Notes: generated by a model not told the origin, from the letters alone. A stretch of 64,000 nt of DNA from Bacillus sp. (in: firmicutes) (GCA_012842745.1 DUSF01000037.1:1-64000); one strand, 5' to 3'; positions 1 to 7,425 are shown, numbered from the stretch's first letter. A program made the numbers and translations.

Positions 1-2
1 AA

Positions 3-1016
3 TCCTTTTTTGAACTTAAAAAGACAGGAGGAATCGAAAACCCAAAACCACCACGTTTTAAACAAAAGAATTTCAATGTAAAGTATCTCAATAATGGCTT
101 TCGAATAGAAGGAAACAGAATAAGGCTCTCTATTCCGGCAAAACAAAAAGCTTTTCTTCGTGAAAAGTGTGGGATTCAAGTAAAGTTTGTTTATATCCCT
201 ATACCCAATCACATTGAAATAGGGATTGTAAAAACTGTTGAAGTAAAACCATTATCTGACGGAGCATACAAAATTATACTGGCGCAAGAATATAAGAATG
301 TATTAACTAAAAAGAATAGCACAAAATTCATGTCGATTGATATTGGTATAGCAAATGCTTTAACCTGTTATGATTATCAAGGCCAATCTTATATCATTTC
401 AGGAAGGCAATGGTTGTCTGTTGAACGATATTTTCATAAGAAAATAGCCTACTATCAAGCTATTTCTGACGCTCAACAATCAGCTAAGGGAATCAAGTAT
501 CCGAAAAAGTCAAAAAGAGTCTTACAGTTATATAAGAAAAGGAAAGCCCAAACATTTCATATTTTGCATTGTATGACAAAGAAAGTGGTTGATTTTGCTG
601 TTAAACAAGGCGTTGAAACAATTGTAATTGGTAATATTACAGGAATTCGTGAAAAGAACAGCCTTGGTAAGACTACAAATCAAAAGTTTCATGCGTTGCC
701 TTTTCGCAAAATGATACAGATGATTACTTATAAAGCAGAAGAAAAAGGTATCCATGTAGAGTTACTCACCGAAGAATATACTTCGCAAACTTGTTCTAAT
801 TGCAAACCTATTCCCTCTAAAGAACATGCCAAGAAATCAAACCGTAAATATCGAGGGCTTTACCAATGCAAAGAATGTCATGTGGTCATAAATGCAGATG
901 TAAATGGAGCCATTAACATCAGCAAAAAGTATCTGAAAGAACTACATGTTCAATCAGTAGTGGTGTTGGACACACCAACAGTGTATACGTTCAACGGACA
1001 GCAGTTCGTAGCGTAG
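3..1016 (+). CDS. tnpB: TnpB-like RNA-guided nuclease (OrfB), 5' end cut by window
   Basis: The reading frame is open from base 3, so the true start is upstream; about 337 residues are visible. TnpB proteins are RuvC-fold nucleases guided by an RNA from the element's right end. The RuvC-I aspartate is in SIDIGIANALT (codon 339-341). A four-cysteine zinc finger follows (codons 792, 801, 867, 876), and the RuvC-III aspartate is in INADVNGAINI (codon 897). The segment where RuvC-II normally has a Glu reads IVIGNITGIREK, so the catalytic Glu is missing at its usual place. Some TnpB lineages are known to have relocated this residue; alternatively the copy may be inactive. Family assignment is firm; activity is unknown. 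Confidence 0.85.
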   Translation, partial: SFFELKKTGGIENPKPPRFKQKNFNVKYLNNGFRIEGNRIRLSIPAKQKAFLREKCGIQVKFVYIPIPNHIEIGIVKTVEVKPLSDGAYKIILAQEYKNVLTKKNSTKFMSIDIGIANALTCYDYQGQSYIISGRQWLSVERYFHKKIAYYQAISDAQQSAKGIKYPKKSKRVLQLYKKRKAQTFHILHCMTKKVVDFAVKQGVETIVIGNITGIREKNSLGKTTNQKFHALPFRKMIQMITYKAEEKGIHVELLTEEYTSQTCSNCKPIPSKEHAKKSNRKYRGLYQCKECHVVINADVNGAINISKKYLKELHVQSVVVLDTPTVYTFNGQQFVA

Positions 1017-1026
1017 AACTGGAAGC

Positions 1027-1054
1027 TCGCCATTTCAATGGCGATGTAGTTCAC
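1027..1054 (+). other. Right-end hairpin and probable element terminus / omega-RNA scaffold
   Basis: TCGCCATT (1027-1034) and AATGGCGA (1037-1044) form an 8-bp perfect stem with a 2-nt loop just after the tnpB stop, followed by TGTAGTTCAC. In TnpB elements the guide RNA scaffold spans the 3' end of tnpB and the right end, and the guide is read from the DNA just outside. By analogy the guide here would begin near 1055 (ATACAAAAGAAG). The hairpin is seen directly; its role is inferred. Confidence 0.55.
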
Positions 1055-1254
1055 ATACAAAAGAAGAAAAACAGTTAACTCATTTTGGCGAGCATGTAAG
1101 TGATCCTATTGTTAGTGCAGATGGAAAGACGATTTACTTTATGCTAGACAGAAATTTTGCCAAAGGTGCTCCCGATTATCATTTATATAAAATGAATATC
1201 GATGGAGAACAGATTGAAGAAATTGTACTCTCAAATTCAAAAGTTGAAGGTTAA
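1055..1254 (+). pseudogene. 3' remnant of a TolB-like beta-propeller gene, interrupted by the TnpB element
   Basis: The frame beginning at 1054 encodes about 66 residues to a TAA at 1252-1254. It contains a propeller-blade motif, SDPIVSADGKTIYFML, and then LYKMNIDGEQ, typical of TolB/PD40 six-bladed propellers. It has no start codon or ribosome binding site of its own and abuts the right end of the IS element. I read it as the C-terminal tail of a gene split by the insertion; the 5' part should lie left of the window. Confidence 0.6.
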
Positions 1255-1298
1255 CACAATATCAAAAGATAAAAATCATCCAGAAGGGAGGACTTTGA

Positions 1299-1943
1299 TT
1301 GAGGAAATTTATAAAAATTTCTCTGATTATTTCGGGGGTTATTATTCTGGGAATTGGTATTTTAATTTTTTCCTTTATTCAAGATATGAAGCCAGATAAA
1401 GACAAGGAAGAACAGGTTCAAATTCAGGCAGAGCAATATTTAAAAGAAAAATTTAATAATAACTTCGAGATATATGACACTTTGTATGATAATATGGGGA
1501 ACTTTGAATTTGAATATGCTGCGAAGGTTAGGGATAAGAAAACTGGTACACAATTTTTAGTTTATTATGATGGTGAAACAAAACAAATGGTTGACACATA
1601 CATTGCTGATAAATGGGCGGATGATTTACAATCTGAAATACGTCCTTTTATTAAAGAAAATTTTGGAGAAACAACTGATTCTTACGTTTTCTTTACCAAT
1701 GAAAAAATTGGGCAAGAACTGGGTATTGACCCTGTTAATCCTAGAAGTTATAAAGAGTTCGCTGTTACACCAATCATTCGTATTACTGTTCACCGGAAAA
1801 AGAGCGAAGGGGACGATAAAATCGTTAATGAGTTCATATCTTTTCTAAAAGGCGATGATAAATTGCAACATGGTTCGGTTATTATGGAATATATTGCTGA
1901 AAATGGTGCGATTTTAGATGATGAATGGGGAAAAGAGTTTTAA
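1299..1943 (+). CDS. Membrane-anchored hypothetical protein
   Basis: The 214-residue protein starts at TTG 1299, placed by AAGGGAGG at 1284-1291 seven bases upstream. Residues ~5-28 form one hydrophobic membrane anchor (ISLIISGVIILGIGILIFSF), followed by a charged exported domain rich in Lys and Glu. I do not recognise a family. The architecture, a short basic N-terminus, one transmembrane helix and a soluble domain with YYDGETKQMVDTYIADKW, resembles small Bacillus cell-surface proteins of unknown role. The next gene starts 45 bp downstream on the same strand, so co-transcription is possible. Confidence 0.7.
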   Translation: MRKFIKISLIISGVIILGIGILIFSFIQDMKPDKDKEEQVQIQAEQYLKEKFNNNFEIYDTLYDNMGNFEFEYAAKVRDKKTGTQFLVYYDGETKQMVDTYIADKWADDLQSEIRPFIKENFGETTDSYVFFTNEKIGQELGIDPVNPRSYKEFAVTPIIRITVHRKKSEGDDKIVNEFISFLKGDDKLQHGSVIMEYIAENGAILDDEWGKEF

Positions 1944-1988
1944 GGGATTTCTCGTATAATACTTTTTTTCCGAAAAGGAGTTTAAAAA

Positions 1989-2708
1989 ATGTTTTTACGT
2001 GAGGTTATTAAATTAAGTGAAAAAATAAAAAATTATAATCAGCATCCCTTTAACATATCTGCAATTCGTTACTTTGAAAGATTATCCTTTAATAAAAATG
2101 TGATATTTTTTGTTGGAGAAAACGGATCTGGTAAATCAACATTGTTAGAGGCAATTGCTTATCAGTGCGGCTTTAATACAGCAGGAGGAAGTCGTAATAA
2201 CTTATATGAATTAGAATCTTCTGAAGCAAAATTAGGGGATTATATAAGGCTTTCATGGATGCCCAAAGTAAATAATGGTTTTTTCCTTAGAGCAGAGTCA
2301 TTCTATACTTTTGCTTCCCATATTGATGAACTAGCAAAAGAGGATCCGAGAATATACCAATACTATGGTGGGAAATCGTTACATGAACAATCGCATGGGG
2401 AGTCCTTTTTATCTTTATTTAAAAATCGATTTGGCCACCGCGGGATATATTTATTAGATGAGCCGGAGGCAGCACTCTCCCCGCAGAGACAACTTGTATT
2501 TTTAAGTATTATCCATGAACTTCAAAAGAGTGCACAAATTATTATTGCAACACATTCACCTATTCTTTTGGGTTATCCGAATTCTGAAATATATAATTTC
2601 AATGCAGCTCCAATTGAGTTAATTAAATACGAAGACACAGAACATTATCAGATAACACGAAGGTTTTTAGAAAATAAAAATTTTTATCTAAAAGAATTAA
2701 TCGATTGA
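1989..2708 (+). CDS. AAA/ABC-type ATPase (predicted ATPase family)
   Basis: This is a 239-residue stand-alone nucleotide-binding protein with no membrane segment. Walker A is VGENGSGKSTLLEA (residues ~42-55), a signature-like region SHGESFLSLF precedes Walker B YLLDEPEAALSP (~153-164), and an ATHSPILLGYP H-loop follows. The order matches the SMC/ABC-like AAA families (COG3910-type predicted ATPases). The start ATG 1989 has AAAAGGAG upstream. No partner nuclease or transporter is adjacent, so I cannot link it to a defence system. A strong terminator follows it. Confidence 0.8.
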   Translation: MFLREVIKLSEKIKNYNQHPFNISAIRYFERLSFNKNVIFFVGENGSGKSTLLEAIAYQCGFNTAGGSRNNLYELESSEAKLGDYIRLSWMPKVNNGFFLRAESFYTFASHIDELAKEDPRIYQYYGGKSLHEQSHGESFLSLFKNRFGHRGIYLLDEPEAALSPQRQLVFLSIIHELQKSAQIIIATHSPILLGYPNSEIYNFNAAPIELIKYEDTEHYQITRRFLENKNFYLKELID

Positions 2709-2787
2709 TATTTAAATAAAATACTAGAAGCGATATTATTTATCAAATTCTTGATGAAACAAAAAATGCAGTGATTGAACAGGTTTT

Positions 2788-2827
2788 AGCTCGTTTTGAT
2801 GAACTCACTCAAAACGAGCTTTTTTTA
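2788..2827 (+). terminator. Rho-independent terminator after the AAA ATPase gene
   Basis: AGCTCGTTTTGA (2788-2799) and TCAAAACGAGCT (2809-2820) form a perfect 12-bp stem with a 9-nt loop, followed by seven T at 2821-2827. It would stop plus-strand transcription before it enters the convergent operon ending at 2832. Confidence 0.9.
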
Positions 2828-2831
2828 TTTC

Positions 2832-3560
2832 TCAATTCACAAACTGCAAGTAAGCCCCATTTCCTTCCACAACTTCAAGCGATGCAGGGACACGGAGATA
2901 AAGTACATTTTGTCCTCTAACATGATTAACGTCACCAAAAATGCGTTCATTTACAAATTGGTCATCTGTAAACTGGCTAATCGTAAATTCCTTTGTGAAT
3001 TTTGCTAGCTTTAATTCTGTTCGTTTGGTCGGTATGATTTGAACCTCCTGTTTATTAACTGTTATTTTCGGTGCTTCTAGAAGATGGCTGTAATCATAAT
3101 CATCGATGATTGATTTGGTCATATATTGAATGATATCAATTTGATTATCGCCTTTTATTTCCTTTTTTCTTTCAACGACAACCCAAGCTTGACTGCCATC
3201 TATTGCTGTACTAGTTATGATAAGGCGCCTATCCTCATAAGGAAATTGCCATTCTTTATTCACGAACACTCCGTCAGCATTAGCCAACATTCCTGCTTCT
3301 ACATAATGATAAAAATTATTTTCTGCTTCTACCGCTTTTGCAATCTCCTTATCTGATACACGTTCAACCTTCGATTCTGGTTTTATTGTAAATCCAAAAG
3401 TAATGACCGTTGCGATTAATAAGATGGCTATATAGACGATTAAAACAAAATCAATGATTTTCCCTCGAAAAACAATCATTTTAGTACTAGCTGCTTTAGT
3501 TGCAGACCCTAAAACAATGGCGATAACGAGCATGATAATGAAGAACGACATTTGTTTCAT
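2832..3560 (-). CDS. Membrane protein of unknown family, last gene of a YtrA-type ABC operon
   Basis: The 242-residue protein has two N-terminal membrane helices (~5-22 and ~36-57) and a long outside domain of ~180 residues. I see no catalytic motif. Its start overlaps the permease stop as ATGA (3560-3557), with GGAGG seven bases upstream, so it is translationally coupled to the permease. The position resembles accessory membrane proteins in Bacillus ytr-type operons, but I do not claim orthology. Confidence 0.75.
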   Translation of the reverse strand: MKQMSFFIIMLVIAIVLGSATKAASTKMIVFRGKIIDFVLIVYIAILLIATVITFGFTIKPESKVERVSDKEIAKAVEAENNFYHYVEAGMLANADGVFVNKEWQFPYEDRRLIITSTAIDGSQAWVVVERKKEIKGDNQIDIIQYMTKSIIDDYDYSHLLEAPKITVNKQEVQIIPTKRTELKLAKFTKEFTISQFTDDQFVNERIFGDVNHVRGQNVLYLRVPASLEVVEGNGAYLQFVN

Positions 3561-4300
3561 CGTCTGACCTCCAATCGGTTCGAAATGAGAATAGCTGTAG
3601 CAAAAAAAATCGAAATCGTTGTCAATACTTTTATAGCAAACAGGAACAATGATGTTTCATTAGTGAAAAACTTGAAAATATGCTCCAAACTAGAATTTGT
3701 TCCACCAATTGTCAGAGCAATGAATAAACCAGGTATAACAATGACAAATAACTTGCTTAGTTGTACGAACATCCCGATTAAATAACCAATGGAAGCGATA
3801 AGAACTGTATACAAAGTTGTTGCCAGAATTCCCATAATTAGTTCAAGAAAAGAAACGGAAAAAGAATGATTCAAAAAGCTATTTCCATCGCTGAAAAAAG
3901 CAATACCCACCCTTAATAAATTACTTGCCAACATGGTAGTAATCCCTGCAATCATACCTGCTGTAAGTAAAAAAGTTATACTTGATAAATGACTTGTTAA
4001 CCGATTCGTAACAAAAGCGAAGTCGCCATTTCTTGTTTGCTTTGTTGTAAGGGTAATTCCTGTTGTAAATGCCCACAGTAGCGTAAATGTTATAAGCAAA
4101 TTGCCGTTAAAATAGGTTATTTTTATGAAAAGGTTACCTGAGCTTGTTCCCGTCATCCCACTACCACTAAGGATTGATAAACCTAAAGCAGTCCATTGGG
4201 CAAGCATTAATGCAATAAATGCCCCTATAAAGGCACGCAATTTAAATAAATATTGCCTTTTTACTATTTCACTGCTACTAGCGTTTGCTAAAAACATCAT
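3557..4300 (-). CDS. ABC transporter permease-like membrane protein
   Basis: A ~247-residue, highly hydrophobic protein with about six membrane helices. I place the start at the tandem ATGATG (4300/4297), because AAAGGTGG lies just upstream; a longer reading from 4342 has no ribosome binding site. It overlaps the end of the ATPase gene by about 20 bp, which supports coupling. The N-terminal helix follows an SSEIVKRQYLFKLRAFIGAF segment typical of permeases in small GntR/ABC operons. The substrate is unknown; members of this operon type often respond to cell-envelope stress. Confidence 0.75.
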   Translation of the reverse strand: MMFLANASSSEIVKRQYLFKLRAFIGAFIALMLAQWTALGLSILSGSGMTGTSSGNLFIKITYFNGNLLITFTLLWAFTTGITLTTKQTRNGDFAFVTNRLTSHLSSITFLLTAGMIAGITTMLASNLLRVGIAFFSDGNSFLNHSFSVSFLELIMGILATTLYTVLIASIGYLIGMFVQLSKLFVIVIPGLFIALTIGGTNSSLEHIFKFFTNETSLFLFAIKVLTTISIFFATAILISNRLEVRR

Positions 4301-5180
4301 CAATTCCACCTTTCGTTTTACTTGTAACATACATGCAAACATCCTCGGCGGAAACAGCTGTAATTTGCAAACCTCTTTGTTTTGCTTGCTCTAATAATTC
4401 ATCTGAAAAATCGTTTTTTACAACGACGTAACTTCCGTTCGCTCCAACTTGTTTTTTAAAGAAGATTTCATTTCCGTTCGTCCAATCATCAAGGAGATTG
4501 CTTGGGCCACTGACACCGATGGCAAACTGCTTCAAATCTTCGACCGTCATATGAAGACGTTTTTCACCTTTGTCAATTAAAAGAATATATTCAAGAAGAT
4601 CTTCGATTTCATTTAATAGATGACTAGACAGAAGAATGGTCCTTGGATGCTCAAGATAGTCTTTTAGTAAGGCCCGATAAAAATCTTTACGAACAGCCGC
4701 ATCCATGCCAGTTGTTGGCTCATCAAAAATGGTGAAAGGCACACGCGCCGCTAAACCAATGATTGTGTTAAACGTGCTTTTCATCCCTTTTGATAATTTT
4801 TGATGATATTGCTTTGGGTCAAACGAAAAATAATCAAAAAGCCCTTGTGCAATCGTCATATCCCAATTCGGATAAAAGCTGCTTGCTTCTACTAAAATTT
4901 CACTTAAATTTAAAGCAGGAGGGAGGATCATTTGATCATCAATAAAAATCATATTTTGCGAGACCTTAAGATTATTAAAAGGAGCCTCCCCGAAAACAAG
5001 CACCTCACCAGCAGTTTGTTTATAAAAGCCTGCTATTATTTTTAAAAGGGTTGTTTTGCCCGCACCATTGCGCCCAATTAAGCCTGTAATCGTATTTTTT
5101 TCAATTGAAAACGATACATTGTGTAACGCGCGCTGCCTTCGATAAACTTTTGTAAGCTGATTACATTCAACAACTGTCAT
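4278..5180 (-). CDS. ABC transporter ATP-binding protein, YtrB-like
   Basis: A ~300-residue ABC ATPase. Walker A is GLIGRNGAGKTTLLK, the signature loop is the variant LSKGMKS, Walker B is FTIFDEPTTGMD, and the H-loop is LLSSHLLNEIEDL. The C-terminal ~90 residues form an extension seen in exporters of the YtrB/BcrA type. I prefer the ATG at 5180 over 5192, because AAGGAG directly abuts the first ATG and sits 12 nt from the second. The gene overlaps the regulator stop (5167), giving operon order regulator, ATPase, permease, membrane protein. DEPTTGMD and LSKG variants are normal for this subfamily. Confidence 0.88.
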   Translation of the reverse strand: MTVVECNQLTKVYRRQRALHNVSFSIEKNTITGLIGRNGAGKTTLLKIIAGFYKQTAGEVLVFGEAPFNNLKVSQNMIFIDDQMILPPALNLSEILVEASSFYPNWDMTIAQGLFDYFSFDPKQYHQKLSKGMKSTFNTIIGLAARVPFTIFDEPTTGMDAAVRKDFYRALLKDYLEHPRTILLSSHLLNEIEDLLEYILLIDKGEKRLHMTVEDLKQFAIGVSGPSNLLDDWTNGNEIFFKKQVGANGSYVVVKNDFSDELLEQAKQRGLQITAVSAEDVCMYVTSKTKGGIDDVFSKR

Positions 5181-5565
5181 TTTTCTTTTCATCTCCTTTT
5201 GTTCTAGCTAGTTTAATCATTTTAATCAATTCTTCATCATTAACATGAAGCCGTTTTGCCTCGGCAACAAGTTCTTGTATAAGCTTTTTCAATGTTTTCT
5301 CCTTTCGTTTTGTAAGGATAATCTCCCTTGCATGCTCTGTGACAAACATGCCAAGTCCACGTTTTTTATAAACAATCTGATTGTCTGCTAACAGATTTAA
5401 GCCTTTTGCGGCTGTCGCCGGATTAATGTTGAACATTTCCGCTAATTGATATTGTGAATACACTTTTTCATCAGCCATTATGTTTCCAGCCAAAATCTCC
5501 ATTTCCAGCCATTGCGCGATTTGCATATAAATTGGCGTTGTTCCATCATGATTTAAAATCAACAT
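5167..5565 (-). CDS. GntR-family transcriptional regulator, YtrA subfamily
   Basis: A ~132-residue protein. An N-terminal winged helix-turn-helix (PIYMQIAQWLEMEILAGNI ... NINPATAAKGLNLLADNQIV, ~10-75) is followed by a short helical tail without a large effector domain, as in the YtrA subfamily. These regulators usually repress their own ABC-transporter operon. GGAGGTGGG precedes the ATG at 5565 (or TTG 5562). The regulator is first in a four-gene operon with tightly overlapping genes, and a candidate operator lies ~110 bp upstream. Confidence 0.85.
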   Translation of the reverse strand: MLILNHDGTTPIYMQIAQWLEMEILAGNIMADEKVYSQYQLAEMFNINPATAAKGLNLLADNQIVYKKRGLGMFVTEHAREIILTKRKEKTLKKLIQELVAEAKRLHVNDEELIKMIKLARTKGDEKKNDSC

Positions 5566-5672
5566 CCCACCTCCAAACATCTAACGACGAATCGACTCAT
5601 TTTTATTAAATTTATTTTTTTAACAATACTTCCTACTGAAGATAAACGACTAGCGTGGTACGTTACTGTTGT

Positions 5673-5692
5673 AATGTACTATACTATACATT
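5673..5692. promoter_or_regulatory. Candidate operator for the YtrA-type regulator
   Basis: AATGTA (5673-5678) and TACATT (5687-5692) form an inverted repeat around CTATACTA in the promoter region of the GntR/ABC operon. The TGTA-N8-TACA core resembles sites of YtrA-type GntR regulators. The inverted repeat is seen; binding is inferred. Confidence 0.5.
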
Positions 5693-5765
5693 TGCAAATA
5701 CTGCAATTTTTAGGATATACATTTCTACCGACAAAACATCAACATCTCTAATACCAAAGCTTTAA

Positions 5766-5794
5766 TTCAAACGATATACAGATTATGGTATAGT
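5766..5794 (+). promoter_or_regulatory. Sigma-A-like promoter for the leader peptide / rsgA-like transcript
   Basis: TTCAAA (5766-5771), a 17-bp spacer and TATAGT (5789-5794) match the vegetative promoter pattern. Transcription would begin near 5801 and read through the short leader frame at 5830. Confidence 0.5.
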
Positions 5795-5829
5795 GAAACA
5801 TAATACTAATTGAAAGGGGATGTTGTTTT

Positions 5830-5886
5830 ATGTATAGCAAGCAAAAGATTGAGATTGTAATAAATAGGGAGGTATGTGCACAATAA
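5830..5886 (+). CDS. Putative 18-residue leader peptide
   Basis: MYSKQKIEIVINREVCAQ is encoded from ATG 5830 to TAA 5884-5886, with AAAGGGG ten bases upstream. The frame runs across the 5' arm (5867-5873) of a hairpin whose 3' arm can instead pair with the ribosome binding site of the next gene. This arrangement is typical of translational attenuators of ribosome-directed resistance genes. The peptide itself matches nothing I recognise. Confidence 0.45.
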   Translation: MYSKQKIEIVINREVCAQ

Positions 5887-5933
5887 ATTTATGCATAAAA
5901 CCTCCCAAAGTTTATAATCAAATCTTTAGGAGG
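5867..5933 (+). promoter_or_regulatory. Mutually exclusive hairpins: candidate translational attenuator
   Basis: Segment 1 GGGAGGT (5867-5873, inside the leader frame) pairs perfectly with segment 2 ACCTCCC (5900-5906). Segment 2 as CCTCCCAAAG (5901-5910) can also pair, with one mismatch, with CTTTAGGAGG (5924-5933), which contains the ribosome binding site of the rsgA-like gene. A ribosome on the leader would cover segment 1 and leave segment 2 free to mask that site; failure to translate the leader would expose it. Pairings are seen; the regulatory logic is inferred. Confidence 0.5.
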
Positions 5934-5941
5934 AAATGAAG

Positions 5942-6716
5942 TTGAATAATATAAATATGGGAAGTCTTGGATTAACTATGGAAATTATCCAGGAATCTAA
6001 AATATATAAAGATTTTTATATAGGTCGAATTTCATCCCAGTATAAAAATTTATATAAGGTTATTACGGAGAAAGGTGAAATTACAGCGAATATATCTGGA
6101 AAGCTCCGCCACAGTGTAAGAAAACTGTCTGATTATCCTGCTGTTGGGGACTTTGTGATGGTTGACCGCACCAGTAACTTCAATGGTAATGCGATTATTC
6201 ACCATGTTCCAACACGGAAAAGTATTTTTGCTCGAAAGGTAGCAGGGGCTACAAATGATACACAAGTTGTTGCTACAAACATTGATACAGTTTTTATTTG
6301 TATGTCACTGAACAATGATTTTAATCTTCGCAGGCTAGAGCGCTACCTTTCTATCGCTTGGGATAGCGGTGCAACTCCGGTTCTTGTGCTTACAAAATCC
6401 GATCTATGTCAGGAGATAGAGGTAAGACTTAACGAAATCTTTTGCTGATATTACGGAGCTTGCTTTCAATTGTAGATTTAACGATTGTACCCATGAAAGT
6501 GAGCCAAACTGCGCCGTACAAAAATCGATTAAGGACGGTATTTTGGCAACAGAGAGGCTAGAGAGCTATAGGAAACTTGGTAGAGAAACTAAATATGAAG
6601 GCTTGAATTCTAAAATGATTGAAAAAGAAAAGACAAATGAAATGTTTAGTAGCATCGGTGGCATGAAAAATGCTAGAAAGTTCATCAAAGAACAAAACAG
6701 AAAAAAAAGAAGATGA
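5942..6716 (+). pseudogene. rsgA: Broken RsgA-like ribosome-assembly GTPase (GTPase core deleted, frameshifted)
   Basis: The 5' part (to the TGA at 6446-6448) encodes the RsgA OB-fold and the start of the GTPase domain: ISGKLRHSVRKLSDYPAVGDFV, IDTVFICMSLNNDFNLRRLERYL, VLTKSDLC. In another frame from ~6441 to TGA 6714-6716 comes the C-terminal zinc domain, ADITELAFNCRFNDCTHESE with its conserved Cys and His. The ~130 residues between, including the GKS P-loop and DTPG switch, are absent. A single deletion near 6440 explains both the loss and the frameshift. TTG 5942 is the likely start, eight bases after AGGAGG. RsgA normally helps 30S subunit maturation; this copy cannot bind GTP and looks like a paralogue, not the housekeeping gene. 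Confidence 0.85.
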
Positions 6717-6807
6717 AATCCGAAAAGATGTATACTGACTTCATCAAATGGAAATCCAAACAGCCTAAAATTTGCAACATTTTAAAAACATCACTGTCTT
6801 TTATTTT

Positions 6808-6816
6808 TGCTATAAT
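6808..6816 (+). promoter_or_regulatory. Extended -10 promoter for the coiled-coil gene
   Basis: TGCTATAAT ends at 6816 and is an extended -10 element (TGnTATAAT) in an AT-rich gap of 160 bp between the rsgA remnant and the gene at 6877. No good -35 is seen, as is usual for extended -10 promoters. Confidence 0.5.
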
Positions 6817-6876
6817 GAAGCTAATGTATTCTCTCGAAATATCTATCGCAAGAATTGATAGAAAGGAGGAATTTCC

Positions 6877-7311
6877 ATGGATGAACTTAAATTACTTGAA
6901 CTCATGCGTACAGCCTTGAAAGAAGAGTTACAACCTATTGAAAAAAGATTGGACGCAATTGAGCAAAGGCTGAATCCAATTGAAAAAAGACTAGATGCAA
7001 TTGAACAAAGGCTGAATCCAATTGAAAAAAGACTAGATGCAATTGAACAAAGGCTGATTCCAATTGAAAAAAGACTAGATGCAATTGAGATGCGCCAAGA
7101 CGGTATAAAGCAGGACATTTCAGCCATCCGCTACAACCAAGAAGCAACTAATGCAACATTAAAAACCCTAACTGAAGATGCAAACTACATGAAAGGTGAT
7201 TTAACTTTCATCAAAGAAGGTCAAGCACGACATGAAAAAATACTTGAAACACTTGCTCTTCGTTCTATTGAAACAGAGTCAGAAATACGTGAGCTAAAAA
7301 GAATTAAATAG
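6877..7311 (+). CDS. Coiled-coil protein with 14-residue tandem repeats
   Basis: A 144-residue, charged, soluble protein. ATG 6877 follows AGGAGG. Residues 20-75 are four copies of a 14-residue unit PIEKRLDAIEQRLN, a length equal to two heptads, predicting a long coiled coil. The rest (EATNATLKTLTEDANYMKGDLTFIKEGQARHEKILETLALRS) continues in heptad-like pattern. No signal peptide or membrane helix. Short repeat-bearing coiled-coil proteins of this kind are widespread in Bacillus with unknown function. It has its own promoter and terminator. Confidence 0.8.
   Translation: MDELKLLELMRTALKEELQPIEKRLDAIEQRLNPIEKRLDAIEQRLNPIEKRLDAIEQRLIPIEKRLDAIEMRQDGIKQDISAIRYNQEATNATLKTLTEDANYMKGDLTFIKEGQARHEKILETLALRSIETESEIRELKRIK
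6934..7101 (+). repeat. Four 42-bp tandem repeats inside the coiled-coil gene
   Basis: Units 6934-6975, 6976-7017, 7018-7059 and 7060-7101 each encode PIEKRLDAIEQRLN or a variant. Units 2 and 3 differ by one base, pointing to recent duplication and probable copy-number variation. The period keeps both the reading frame and the heptad register. Confidence 0.95.
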
Positions 7312-7327
7312 TTTCAAATTCTTTTCC

Positions 7328-7355
7328 AGTCGCACCTATTGCGGCTTTTTATTTT
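7328..7355 (+). terminator. Terminator after the coiled-coil gene
   Basis: AGTCGCA (7328-7334) pairs with TGCGGCT (7340-7346) with one G-T wobble, followed by TTTTTATTTT. The T-run overlaps the 3' end of a helix-turn-helix gene relic. Confidence 0.6.
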
Positions 7356-7425
7356 CTTTTATAAAATTCATCAACCACAACATTAAATATTTTTTCAATT
7401 TATTCTACAGTCTTTCATCAGAAAT
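7349..7425 (-). pseudogene. 3' remnant of an XRE-type regulator gene
   Basis: Read on the minus strand this encodes IEKIFNVVVDEFYKRK and a stop, nearly the same C-terminus as the intact XRE gene at 9037-9447 (IEKIFNVAVDEFYKRK). Upstream codons can be aligned only with a one-base shift. The flanking ggcttttt/ctgctttttattttctttt stretches are also similar. It is a short relic of a paralogue of that regulator. The 183-bp gap between 7312 and 7494 holds only this relic and a terminator. Confidence 0.7.

Larger units (their letters stand above)
1..1054 (+). mobile_element. 3' portion of an IS200/IS605-superfamily TnpB-only element
   Basis: The left part of the element lies outside the window. What is present is most of a tnpB gene followed directly by a small perfect hairpin (1027-1044) and the sequence GTAGTTCAC, which resembles right ends of IS605/IS1341-type elements. 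Immediately after TTCAC the DNA becomes the 3' end of an unrelated beta-propeller gene. I therefore place the right boundary at about 1054 and infer that the element inserted into that gene. No tnpA is visible here. The exact boundary is inferred from the loss of element-like sequence, not from an empty site. Confidence 0.75.

Noticed and set aside
6843-7147. Repeat-rich open frames antisense to the coiled-coil gene
   Set aside because: They arise because the 42-bp repeat lacks stops in every frame; the plus-strand frame has the promoter, AGGAGG and heptad pattern.
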